DNA of 12,991 nucleotides from Rickettsiaceae bacterium (lineage in GTDB: Bacteria > Pseudomonadota > Alphaproteobacteria > Rickettsiales > Rickettsiaceae), in the NCBI GenBank assembly GCA_030731565.1, contig JANQTT010000060.1:2302-15292 (forward strand), in the 5' to 3' direction. A model generated the notes under the pieces. It did not search any database and was not told the origin of the DNA. It saw nothing but the letters and a program-made list of their open reading frames with translations. Positions 1 to 6,666 of the stretch are shown here, in pieces. Each line of letters opens with the position of its first letter. Within the stretch, counting starts at the first letter, position 1. The translations under genes and the position numbers were made by a program.

Positions 1-50
1 TTATAAATTGAGGATTACTTAGATTCATTCCATTATTGCCTTTTATTATA

Positions 51-137
51 GTTATTCTGAACGTCCCCGCTGATCATCCTGAACACTTCGCAAGTCATCC
101 TTAACACTCCGCAAGTCATCCTGAACTCTACCTGCGT
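51..137. repeat. Degenerate 21-bp tandem repeat (about four units)
   Basis: Units of about 21 bp start at about 53, 75, 96 and 117, each opening with a variant of CATCCTGAAC and closing with a CGCAAGT-like end (75-95, 96-116 and 117-137 are exactly 21 bp; the first is 22). The phase continues into the left arm of the adjoining palindrome at 138 (CATCCCGAAC). The units are too short, too diverged and have no distinct spacers, so this is not a CRISPR array. It looks like stepwise amplification or decay of the same repeat family that builds the neighbouring hairpins. Confidence 0.75.
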
Positions 138-217
138 CATCCCGAACTTGTTTCGGGATCTGAAAAATAAATTCAGTGCGCACTTTGCGTAAGATCCTGA
201 AACAAGTTCAGGATGAC
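136..217. repeat. Nested palindromic repeat (REP/RPE-like)
   Basis: The left arm 136-161 and right arm 192-217 are reverse complements over 26 nt with two mismatches, around a 30-nt loop. Each arm is itself a hairpin: CCCGAA-cttgt-TTCGGG on the left and CCTGAA-acaag-TTCAGG on the right. The two differences between arms are a matched pair (C-G on the left, T-A on the right), so each small hairpin stays paired. Similar 'HPELVSGS'-translating palindromes are common between genes in Rickettsiales and some other alphaproteobacteria (general knowledge, not searched here). Lying just past the zapE stop, it may also stop or protect transcripts. Confidence 0.85.
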
Positions 218-279
218 CTGCTGAGACGTTCGGGATAACCCGTAACCTGCGAACGTTTAAGATCACTTTGCATAACTTG
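218..279. repeat. Inverted copies of the repeat family, reaching the zapE 3' end
   Basis: Read on the minus strand, 239-220 matches 51-70 at 16 of 20 positions (GTTATCCCGAACGTC against GTTATTCTGAACGTC), so the whole cluster 51-239 is bounded by an outer inverted pair. Further right, CACTTTGCATAA at 265-276 resembles CACTTTGCGTAA at 181-192 inside the palindrome loop. That second match covers the last codons and stop of zapE, so the repeat family seems to run into the end of the gene. Confidence 0.6.
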
Positions 280-1285
280 CTGAATTCATTTCATTGATCC
301 TTGAAATAGTTCGCTTAAATTCAGCTTTTCTACTTCCTGCAATATATATTTCTTCTGGGTTACAATCAATCTCTATAAACAATAGTACTCGATTAAAATA
401 AGCATTATCAATAAAATTAATAAACCTCGTTGCAATATTATTTTCATCTTCGGAAATTGCCCTTACTGAAGATAAAATTATAATTTTAAATTTTTTTGAT
501 ATTGCAACGTAATCTGCATATCCCAAATCCCTTTCAAAAAGTTCTAAAAAATCTGTTACTAATATATTATTATGAGTTTGTTTAAAAACTAATTCTCTGC
601 CAAACACTTCTATACTAGATTGCGATAATTCTGCTTTTTTACAAATTTTAGCTTTAATACGTTCAAGCTCTTTTGAATTAACCTCATTTTTTGGAAAAAA
701 CACCCTATTTTCTATATTTGCAACAGCATCAAATCTATAATCTTTCTCGGTATCTAAGTGCAATATTTCAAAAGTCTTTTTAAGTTTTGCAATAAACGGT
801 AAAAAGCTACTTCTTTGCAGGCCATCTTTATATAAATTATCAGGTTCTGTGTTTGTTGTTATAAAAATAAAAACGTTATATTTTTTTAGATATTCAAAAA
901 GGCGCATAACAATCATTGCGTCGGTTATATCCTTAATTTCGAATTCGTCTATACATAGAACATTACACTGACTTGCGATATCTGAAGCTAGATTTTGCAC
1001 CAGTTTATTATTTGCTTTATCCTGCATATTATGCATTTTTGTATGTATATTTTGCATGAATTGCTGGTAATGAATTATTTTCTTCGGAGCATTTACTGCA
1101 TCATAGAATTTTTTCATTAGCATAGTTTTACCACGCCCTACGCCTCCATGAAGGTAAATACCATCATAGCGACGTGTTTTTGAAAACATCTTAGCAAAGC
1201 TATTAAAAAGGCCGTTTGGCTTAATATTTAATGCGATTTTTGAGAACTTCTTTACAAGAGTTTTCTGCCTATTATCTAAAATCAT
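263..1285 (-). CDS. zapE: ZapE/AFG1-family P-loop ATPase
   Basis: This is an AFG1-like ATPase of 340 aa. The bacterial member ZapE binds the Z-ring at division, and the mitochondrial member (AFG1L/LACE1) acts in quality control of respiratory proteins; which role applies here is not shown. Visible motifs are Walker A GGVGRGKT at about 47-54, Walker B LCIDEF at about 110-115 followed by KDITDAMIV, and the family C-terminal signature RTISRINEM. Length is near the family norm. I chose the ATG at 1285; an in-frame TTG at 1309 would add eight residues (MILRLDYI) but has no visible ribosome site and is not needed by the family. The last residues (SASYAK) and the stop lie in repeat-like DNA. It is separated from upstream hemY by a palindromic element, so it may have its own promoter. 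Confidence 0.93.
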   Translation of the reverse strand: MILDNRQKTLVKKFSKIALNIKPNGLFNSFAKMFSKTRRYDGIYLHGGVGRGKTMLMKKFYDAVNAPKKIIHYQQFMQNIHTKMHNMQDKANNKLVQNLASDIASQCNVLCIDEFEIKDITDAMIVMRLFEYLKKYNVFIFITTNTEPDNLYKDGLQRSSFLPFIAKLKKTFEILHLDTEKDYRFDAVANIENRVFFPKNEVNSKELERIKAKICKKAELSQSSIEVFGRELVFKQTHNNILVTDFLELFERDLGYADYVAISKKFKIIILSSVRAISEDENNIATRFINFIDNAYFNRVLLFIEIDCNPEEIYIAGSRKAEFKRTISRINEMNSASYAK

Positions 1286-1328
1286 TATATAATCCAACCT
1301 TAAAATCAAATTAAAATTCGATTAGGTA

Positions 1329-1433
1329 ATACCATTTTTTTAGATTAAATAGTACAAGGCGCAAGGAGCGATGCCTATATACAGGTAGGTAAGCGAGTAG
1401 TAACGCCGTAATATTTAATTTGGAAAATGGTAT
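1329..1433. repeat. 105-bp MITE-like palindromic element
   Basis: The ends are inverted repeats of about 30 nt: ATACCATTTT, a short variable patch, ATTAAATA, then TAC and GGCG on the left (1329-1361). The right arm (1404-1433) is the complement, with a 2-nt bulge and a few mismatches. The roughly 42-nt centre contains a smaller imperfect palindrome at 72-87 past base 1300 (CCTATATACAGG). There is no ORF inside and I see no clear target-site duplication. It fills most of the gap between hemY and zapE and could fold in RNA as a terminator or processing site. The structure is seen directly; mobility is inferred. Confidence 0.7.
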
Positions 1434-1438
1434 AATGC

Positions 1439-2506
1439 CTAAGCTTCTTTTTCATACGAAATAAGTTTAGGCTCTTTTAGTTCGTTAATTTTCTCAATTA
1501 AACCAAGGTACGCAGCAAGAGCTAAAAATAACGCAGGATATTTTGCTGGTTGGGCAATGCCAGCAAGCACACCGTATATCGCTTCTGCAGATCCAGTAGC
1601 GCTATCTGCATACATTCTGGCCACTTCGAAGCACGGCTTTGCAGAGAATGCCGCTCTTAGTATTTTCAAAATTGCTGCAGTATTATTTGTATTAGTTGAA
1701 AGCTCAGTAAATAAATTTAGGGCTTCTATGTATACAGGATCCAATTCTAAAGCGTATTCCAGAAACTTCAATGCTTCATCATCAGATCCATTTTGTAGAT
1801 ATGATTTAGCAGCTGCATAATAGTAGCGGGCAATTTCTTTTGCATTTTCCTCTAGCATCTTTGCATTAGATCTTTGAAGTTTTGAAACCATAAATACTAA
1901 TTTTGGCCACTCTCCAAGGCTCGCGTAAATTCTAATTAAAATTAGCATGAGTTCTGTATCTGTATCATCTTCATTAAATGCCCTAACAGCGCATTCTTCT
2001 GCTTGTTTATGGTGAGTATTTTTGTAAAAAATTTCAGCAAGCTTTTTTGAGGCGTACACACTATAGTGCTTCTTATCTATTAGGTTACTATAATGTTGAA
2101 TCTTTTTGTCAAAACTCTGTTCTGCTTCAGCCATTACTAGGCTTATTATTTCTTTATTATCTTCAATTTCATTGATCATATTGTTTGAAAGAGTTAAAGA
2201 CCTTTTGCGATTTCCCATTAAAAGTTCTGCTAAAACATCCAATAATTTTTTATTCACCTTAATTAATTTACGTCTATGCCACTCTTTTTTTATCATTGAA
2301 GGTATATCGAAGATTAGGAAAATTAGTTTTAATATAACCATTAAAGCTAATTGGGTTGCAATAAAAAAAGCGCCTAAAGTAAACAACGTTGTTTCTATTT
2401 CATAATCATAGACAGAAAAGCTTACATTAGAATCGAACTCTCCTATAGCACTAAATGCCAAATATAAAAGAAAAAAAATTGTACATAAGATTAAAAATCT
2501 AATCAT
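1439..2506 (-). CDS. hemY: HemY-like inner-membrane TPR protein
   Basis: This is a 355-aa protein of the HemY family found beside hem genes in proteobacteria. Its biochemical role is unsettled, and it should not be confused with the Gram-positive HemY oxidase. Two N-terminal membrane helices (about 2-22 and 40-67) match the HemY N-terminal domain. They are followed by a basic stretch (KKEWHRRK) and a helical TPR-like region; the clearest repeat is at about 226-265 (ARYYYAAAKSYLQNG...ALELDP). It is shorter than the 400 or more residues usual in the family, and its stop lies only 5 nt beyond the palindromic element at 1329-1433. It is 21 nt downstream of the HemX/Mic60-like gene and is probably the last gene of the der-hemD operon. 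The identification rests on architecture and synteny. Confidence 0.8.
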   Translation of the reverse strand: MIRFLILCTIFFLLYLAFSAIGEFDSNVSFSVYDYEIETTLFTLGAFFIATQLALMVILKLIFLIFDIPSMIKKEWHRRKLIKVNKKLLDVLAELLMGNRKRSLTLSNNMINEIEDNKEIISLVMAEAEQSFDKKIQHYSNLIDKKHYSVYASKKLAEIFYKNTHHKQAEECAVRAFNEDDTDTELMLILIRIYASLGEWPKLVFMVSKLQRSNAKMLEENAKEIARYYYAAAKSYLQNGSDDEALKFLEYALELDPVYIEALNLFTELSTNTNNTAAILKILRAAFSAKPCFEVARMYADSATGSAEAIYGVLAGIAQPAKYPALFLALAAYLGLIEKINELKEPKLISYEKEA

Positions 2507-2527
2507 ATTTGCGCTCTTATTTTGTTA

Positions 2528-3286
2528 TTATTTTACCAAACTATCTTGTAATTTCTGCGAATATATATAATCCGTAAATGTATCTAGCCTTTCATCTATA
2601 TTTGCTTTAACTTTTAACAATTCTTTATTATCAGGCTCTATTTTTTTTATTTTCACAAACTTGGCAAATAATTTCTTCAGAAAAGTATCCGTGTTTACTT
2701 GGTTTTCGCTATTATTGGACTTTTTTCCTAATAATGTATTATATGACTCTAGTAGTTTAATAGTTTCATTGATATGAGTTGGATGAATTACATCTTTAAA
2801 AATATTAAGTTCAGTGCTAAAGTTCTGATTAGCTCTGTATTTTCCAAGTAGTTTGTTGGCATTACTTATAAAAATTCTATAATCATTGAATTTAGCTTTT
2901 AGCACAGAGCTATCAAAAGCTTTAGCTTCTACATCAATAATTTCAATATAGGGATTGACTACTTCTTCCACATCCGCTTCTGGTTCTATATACACTTCTA
3001 TCTCTGGAACGGTACTTTCTTCTGTGTCCATATTTTCATCGCTACCTTCTTCGTTTCCAGAAAGGTATAAAGGCGGCTCAGGTCCTACAGAATAGCTATC
3101 ATCTATAGCCCCAGGTTTAGTGTATGCAGTTTCATTAGGATAAATATACCTAAGCAAAGCTGGACTTGCCTGCATAATCAAATACGCGCCAAAAATGCCT
3201 AGTAATGTAATTAACAAAAATAGTTTAAGAAATTTTTTTTCTCTCTTTTTTTGTTTTTTTTCAATCTTGTTATCTTGATTTGTCAT
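2528..3286 (-). CDS. Short single-pass membrane protein in the HemX/Mic60 position
   Basis: This is a 252-aa protein with a strongly basic N-terminus (about 8-18, KIEKKQKKREKK), one membrane helix (about 20-40), an acidic, proline-containing linker (about 57-115) and a helical C-terminal region. That gives the usual N-in/C-out topology. In many alphaproteobacteria the gene between hemD and hemY encodes a HemX/mitofilin (Mic60, COG4223) protein with this plan, so I infer a reduced member. The region near 201-217 (TFLKKLFAKFVKIKKIEP) faintly recalls the conserved C-terminal part of that family, but I see no long coiled coil. The start ATG overlaps the hemD 3' end by 17 nt and is preceded by GGAAAAG. 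The function is unknown; the family assignment is only moderate. Confidence 0.6.
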   Translation of the reverse strand: MTNQDNKIEKKQKKREKKFLKLFLLITLLGIFGAYLIMQASPALLRYIYPNETAYTKPGAIDDSYSVGPEPPLYLSGNEEGSDENMDTEESTVPEIEVYIEPEADVEEVVNPYIEIIDVEAKAFDSSVLKAKFNDYRIFISNANKLLGKYRANQNFSTELNIFKDVIHPTHINETIKLLESYNTLLGKKSNNSENQVNTDTFLKKLFAKFVKIKKIEPDNKELLKVKANIDERLDTFTDYIYSQKLQDSLVK

Positions 3287-3944
3287 TTATCTTTTCCAAA
3301 AATTCTATTATTTGGTTACTACCATTACAATCCTTGATATTTTTAAAGTAACTTTCTACTACCCTAGCAACCTTAGAGCTTATAGCAACTATCGTGGTAT
3401 TCTCTAAATACTTTAATAAACCATTTTCTAGTAATAGTTGCAACAAGGTTTTTGCACAATTCTCTGAATAAAGCAAAATATAGTCGACTCCCTGGCTTAA
3501 TCTCTGAATCTCAAAATGCGAAAAAAATTCTTTATAAAAAGTATTATAAAAAACCACACGCCTTACATTCGAAGGCATTTCTAATGTAATATTATCTCCA
3601 GATAAATAAATTGCTTTAATATAAGTATTTTTTTGCAATTCCTTTTTCAAAGTAATTGCATCAGGAGCACAAAATTTGATTTTAAAACCTTTATTTTCTA
3701 ATATACTTTTAGTATTTTCTCCAACAACCCATGCATGTATACCATCACTATTTGGTAAATTATTAGCTGCAAAAGAGCTAGTAATTACTATATTTGAATA
3801 TTCATTTAATATTTCAGCATCAAATTGAAGTAATTTATGTTCAATCAAACTACATTCAAATAGATCAAAACCATACGGCGCTAATTTTTCTTTTAAGATT
3901 AAATTTGCTGACTTTGCCCTAGTTAGTAAGATTGATTTATTCAT
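3270..3944 (-). CDS. hemD: Uroporphyrinogen-III synthase
   Basis: HemD cyclises hydroxymethylbilane to uroporphyrinogen III, with inversion of ring D, in cytoplasmic haem synthesis. The sequence is 224 aa, slightly short for the family. It is poorly conserved, as HemD usually is, but shows the typical landmarks in order: ILLTRA at 5-10, IVITSSFAA at about 52-60, VVGENT at about 73-78, YLSGD at about 113-117, LLYSENCAKT at about 157-166 and VAISSKVA near 186. Its ATG overlaps the der stop (ATGA), implying coupled translation, and it overlaps the next gene by 17 nt. The HemX/Mic60-like and HemY-like genes downstream reinforce the call. HemC is not in this window. Confidence 0.88.
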   Translation of the reverse strand: MNKSILLTRAKSANLILKEKLAPYGFDLFECSLIEHKLLQFDAEILNEYSNIVITSSFAANNLPNSDGIHAWVVGENTKSILENKGFKIKFCAPDAITLKKELQKNTYIKAIYLSGDNITLEMPSNVRRVVFYNTFYKEFFSHFEIQRLSQGVDYILLYSENCAKTLLQLLLENGLLKYLENTTIVAISSKVARVVESYFKNIKDCNGSNQIIEFLEKINDKSR

Positions 3945-5287
3945 TTCTTTTTAGCATAAGGATTATCAGATTTTACAAATTGTAAGCGGATAGGAACCCC
4001 TGGCATATCAAAATCATCTCGTAGTGAATTTATTAAATATTTCTTGTAAGCGTCTGTTATACTTGCTGGATCATTAGTAAATAATTTAAATGTAGGCGGT
4101 CTGGTTTTGGTTTGAGTTATATACTTAATCCTTACCCTGCGGCCCAGTTTTTTCTGAATAGGCAGCGGATGCCTCTCAAGTGTAAACCCAAGCCAATCGT
4201 TTAGCTTACTAGTGGAAATTTTTTTGTTCCAAAGTCGGTATGCTTCAATACACATATCGAGAACGCTCAAAGTTTTATCGTTATCAAGTGCTGACAAGTA
4301 TACTACAGGAACATCTTTAACCTGTGAAAGATGCGTTTCAAGTTTATATTTAAACTCGTTTTCATACTCTCTTTTTTTACGTACTAGATCCCATTTATTG
4401 ACAGCTATAACTAAACTTCTCCCCTGGTCAATTACATAATTGGCAATAATTAGATCTTGCTGTTCAAGTGCAATCGTTGCATCAAGCATCAAGATAACAG
4501 TATTGGCAAATTTAATACTACCTATTGCATCGCCTGTAGACATTTTCTCTAAGCTTTGATTAACATTAGCCCTCTTCCTCAAGCCAGCTGTATCAATAAG
4601 CTTCATATTCTGGCCTTTGTATTGCCAAGAAATCTCTACAGACTCCCTAGTTATTCCGGCTTCAGGACCAGTTAGCATGCGCTCAGAGCCCACTATCGCA
4701 TTAACAAAGGTAGACTTACCTGCATTTGGCCTGCCCGCTATTACAATCTGTATATCATTTCCAGCAAAAGGATCAGAAATCTCTTCTCCACCTTCAGTAT
4801 CAATCTGTTCAGCTATTGCATCATATAAATCAGCCATTCCTTGCCCGTGCTCTGCTGAAATTGGTACAGGCGTACCAAAGCCAAGTCTATAATATGCTTG
4901 GTCATGAACAAATTGCTTTTCTGATTTGTTAGCTATAAGTATCTGTTTTTTTGCATATTTTCTAACAAACTCTGCAAAAAATTTATCTGCCGGCGTAACG
5001 CCCACCTCGTTATCAATTATAAGACACACAAGGTCAGCTTCAGCGATAGATATCATGGTTTGTTGCATCATGCGATGCTCAAGCTTTCCTTCTTCTGACT
5101 CTTCTAAACCTGGTGTATCAACTATAGTAAACTCCATTGGCCCGATTTTGGCATCAGAATACTTACGATCCCTTGTAACTCCTGGCTTGTTGTGGACTAT
5201 AGCTTTTTTTCTAGTACTGAGCCTATTAAATAGCGTTGATTTTCCTACATTCGGCCTTCCAACCAAAGCTACTATTTTCTTTTTCAT
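3941..5287 (-). CDS. der: Ribosome-assembly GTPase Der (EngA)
   Basis: Der is a tandem-domain GTPase needed for 50S ribosomal subunit maturation. The 448-aa protein has both GTPase domains intact. Domain 1 has GRPNVGKST at 10-18, DTPG at 57-60 and NKSE at 120-123. Domain 2 has GRPNAGKST at 185-193, DTAG at 232-235 and NKWD at 287-290. A KH-like C-terminal domain follows (about 355-440) with a basic tail. The Glu in NKSE, instead of Asp, is a common variant in alphaproteobacterial Der. It is the first gene of the minus-strand der-hemD block and overlaps hemD by ATGA. A perfect TATAAT lies just upstream with no evident Shine-Dalgarno, suggesting a very short leader. Confidence 0.98.
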   Translation of the reverse strand: MKKKIVALVGRPNVGKSTLFNRLSTRKKAIVHNKPGVTRDRKYSDAKIGPMEFTIVDTPGLEESEEGKLEHRMMQQTMISIAEADLVCLIIDNEVGVTPADKFFAEFVRKYAKKQILIANKSEKQFVHDQAYYRLGFGTPVPISAEHGQGMADLYDAIAEQIDTEGGEEISDPFAGNDIQIVIAGRPNAGKSTFVNAIVGSERMLTGPEAGITRESVEISWQYKGQNMKLIDTAGLRKRANVNQSLEKMSTGDAIGSIKFANTVILMLDATIALEQQDLIIANYVIDQGRSLVIAVNKWDLVRKKREYENEFKYKLETHLSQVKDVPVVYLSALDNDKTLSVLDMCIEAYRLWNKKISTSKLNDWLGFTLERHPLPIQKKLGRRVRIKYITQTKTRPPTFKLFTNDPASITDAYKKYLINSLRDDFDMPGVPIRLQFVKSDNPYAKKK

Positions 5288-5303
5288 TTTTTATTCAAGA
5301 TAC

Positions 5304-5309
5304 ATTATA
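5304..5309 (-). promoter_or_regulatory. Candidate -10 box of the der operon promoter
   Basis: On the minus strand TATAAT matches the sigma-70 -10 consensus exactly and sits 16 nt before the der ATG, so the leader would be only about 8-10 nt. No good -35 is seen at 16-18 nt upstream (TTCGTG at best). This is a prediction from motif and position only. Confidence 0.45.
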
Positions 5310-5397
5310 TTACCCTGCTATACTTAGCACGAATTGCTTCAGATATAAACAAAAAACTACTAAATAGCACTGAGCTAAGAATAAGCAAAATATTATG

Positions 5398-5426
5398 TTT
5401 ACGATAATAGCTAATATGTGTAGTAT
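5398..5426 (+). promoter_or_regulatory. Candidate tolQ promoter
   Basis: TTTACG at 5398-5403 and TAGTAT at 5421-5426 are separated by 17 nt; each matches sigma-70 consensus at four of six positions. The transcript would have a leader of about 70 nt carrying the inverted repeat at 5438-5467. AT-rich DNA gives many such matches, so confidence is low. Confidence 0.35.
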
Positions 5427-5437
5427 ATATACGGAAA

Positions 5438-5467
5438 AAAGAGCTCAGGTTAAAATTTAAGCTCTTT
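5438..5467 (+). repeat. Hairpin in the tolQ leader
   Basis: AAAGAGCT (5438-5445) and AGCTCTTT (5460-5467) form a perfect 8-bp stem around a 14-nt loop, 36 nt before the tolQ ATG. There is no T-tract after it, so it is not an obvious attenuator. It might affect mRNA stability or access to the start, or be chance in AT-rich DNA. Confidence 0.4.
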
Positions 5468-5503
5468 AAATTAATAAAAACCAAAAAATATTTACAAAAA
5501 ATT

Positions 5504-6235
5504 ATGGCATTAGAAAGCTCAGAACAAGTTACAACTATTGCAAGTTCAGCTGCAGATTTATCTATTTTATCATTGATTGCGTCTTCTGATTTTGTTGCAA
5601 AATCCGTTATATTCGTCTTAATATTTGCATCTATTTGGACGTGGGCAATAATTATTAACAAAATGGTTCACTATTCTTCTCTAAAAGCAAAAATGAAATC
5701 ATTTGAAAATTTATTCTGGTCCGGAAAAGTCTTAGATGAACTATATGAAAAGGTTAAGAAATCAATAGACAACCCACTATCCTCCGTTTTTGTTAGTGCT
5801 ATTAATGAATGCAAAAAAGGTAAAGTTGCTGACACAAAGAGAACTGATATACTAAAAATCGGCCAAAAAGATAGAATTATTGCCGCAATGAACTTATCGA
5901 GAAATAGAGAAATTGAGGAGCTTGATAAAAAGCTAGGTTTCTTAGCAACCGTTGGATCTGCAGCTCCTTTTATCGGATTATTCGGAACAGTCTGGGGAAT
6001 TATGCACAGTTTTCAATCGATTGCTGTTTCAAAAAACACTTCTTTAGCTGTTGTAGCTCCTGGTATTGCTGAAGCATTATTGGCAACTGCCATAGGTCTA
6101 ATTGCAGCGATCCCTGCAACTGTTTTCTATAATTATCTGACTTCAGATGTACAAAATATCGAAAACAAAATAGATAATTTTATTGGAGAGCTAAATACTT
6201 TAATTTCACGAGCAATTGACGAAGAGAAGATGTAG
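5504..6235 (+). CDS. tolQ: Tol system proton-channel protein TolQ
   Basis: TolQ is the polytopic inner-membrane subunit that, with TolR, uses the proton-motive force to energise TolA for outer-membrane constriction and stability. The 243-aa protein has three membrane helices (about 33-53, 147-167 and 187-210) and a cytoplasmic loop between the first two. The hallmark segments IGLFGTVWGIMHSF (about 157-170) and EALLATAIGLIAAIPA (about 190-205) are present. Thr162 and Thr195 sit at the same 33-residue spacing as the functional Thr145/Thr178 of E. coli TolQ. It is first in tolQRAB, and tolR follows after 2 nt. No Shine-Dalgarno is visible before the ATG. ExbB is the alternative family, but the tolB context settles it. 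Confidence 0.96.
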   Translation: MALESSEQVTTIASSAADLSILSLIASSDFVAKSVIFVLIFASIWTWAIIINKMVHYSSLKAKMKSFENLFWSGKVLDELYEKVKKSIDNPLSSVFVSAINECKKGKVADTKRTDILKIGQKDRIIAAMNLSRNREIEELDKKLGFLATVGSAAPFIGLFGTVWGIMHSFQSIAVSKNTSLAVVAPGIAEALLATAIGLIAAIPATVFYNYLTSDVQNIENKIDNFIGELNTLISRAIDEEKM

Positions 6236-6237
6236 AT

Positions 6238-6666
6238 ATGGCAATTTCATCTCAAGGACATAATAACAGACGAAGAAACAGGAGACTAATGAACGAGATT
6301 AACGTTACTCCATTAGTTGATGTTATGCTTGTACTCCTTATAACCTTCATGATAACCGCACCGATGCTGGTAGCAGGCATCGACGTTGACTTACCAAAAA
6401 CTGAATCGGCCCCATTATCAGGTCAATTTAAACCTTTAGTAATCACCATAGATAAAAGCAACGAACTATATATTACTGAAACTAAGGTTGATCCAAAAGA
6501 ATTAATACCTAAGCTTAAAAATATAACTAAAGAAAAAAAGGATACTAGAATTTTTGTAAAGGGAGATAAGTCTGTACCATACGGCATAATTGTTGAAACC
6601 ATGTCTCTTATACATAGCGCCGGATTTACTAAAGTTGCACTGATTTCAGATATAAAGCATAAATGA
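6238..6666 (+). CDS. tolR: Tol system protein TolR
   Basis: TolR is a single-pass inner-membrane protein of the ExbD/TolR family that completes the TolQ ion channel and contacts TolA and the periplasm. It has 142 aa: a basic N-terminus (RRRNRR at 11-16), then NVTPLVDVMLVLLITFMI with the conserved channel Asp at residue 28 (the equivalent of E. coli TolR Asp23), and a periplasmic domain from about 48. It begins 2 nt after the tolQ stop, and its TGA overlaps the tolA ATG (ATGA), so production of the three inner-membrane subunits is probably coupled. Confidence 0.96.
   Translation: MAISSQGHNNRRRNRRLMNEINVTPLVDVMLVLLITFMITAPMLVAGIDVDLPKTESAPLSGQFKPLVITIDKSNELYITETKVDPKELIPKLKNITKEKKDTRIFVKGDKSVPYGIIVETMSLIHSAGFTKVALISDIKHK

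Noticed and set aside
51..137. Possible CRISPR array
   Set aside because: The 21-bp units are contiguous and diverged, with no unique spacers and no cas genes.
33..266. 77-residue minus-strand reading frame
   Set aside because: It is translated repeat DNA (HPELVSGS-type peptides and repeated FRMT/LRMT units) with no domain.
1557..2405. Plus-strand frames opposite hemY
   Set aside because: They are antisense shadows of a convincing gene, without start signals or motifs.
5438..5467. Leader hairpin as an attenuator or riboswitch for tolQ
   Set aside because: Only one 8-bp stem, no T-tract, no competing stem and no known riboswitch core; kept only as a hairpin.
5305..5661. 118-residue minus-strand frame over the der/tolQ gap
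   Set aside because: It covers the promoter region and the antisense of tolQ, with no recognisable protein features beyond low-complexity hydrophobic runs.
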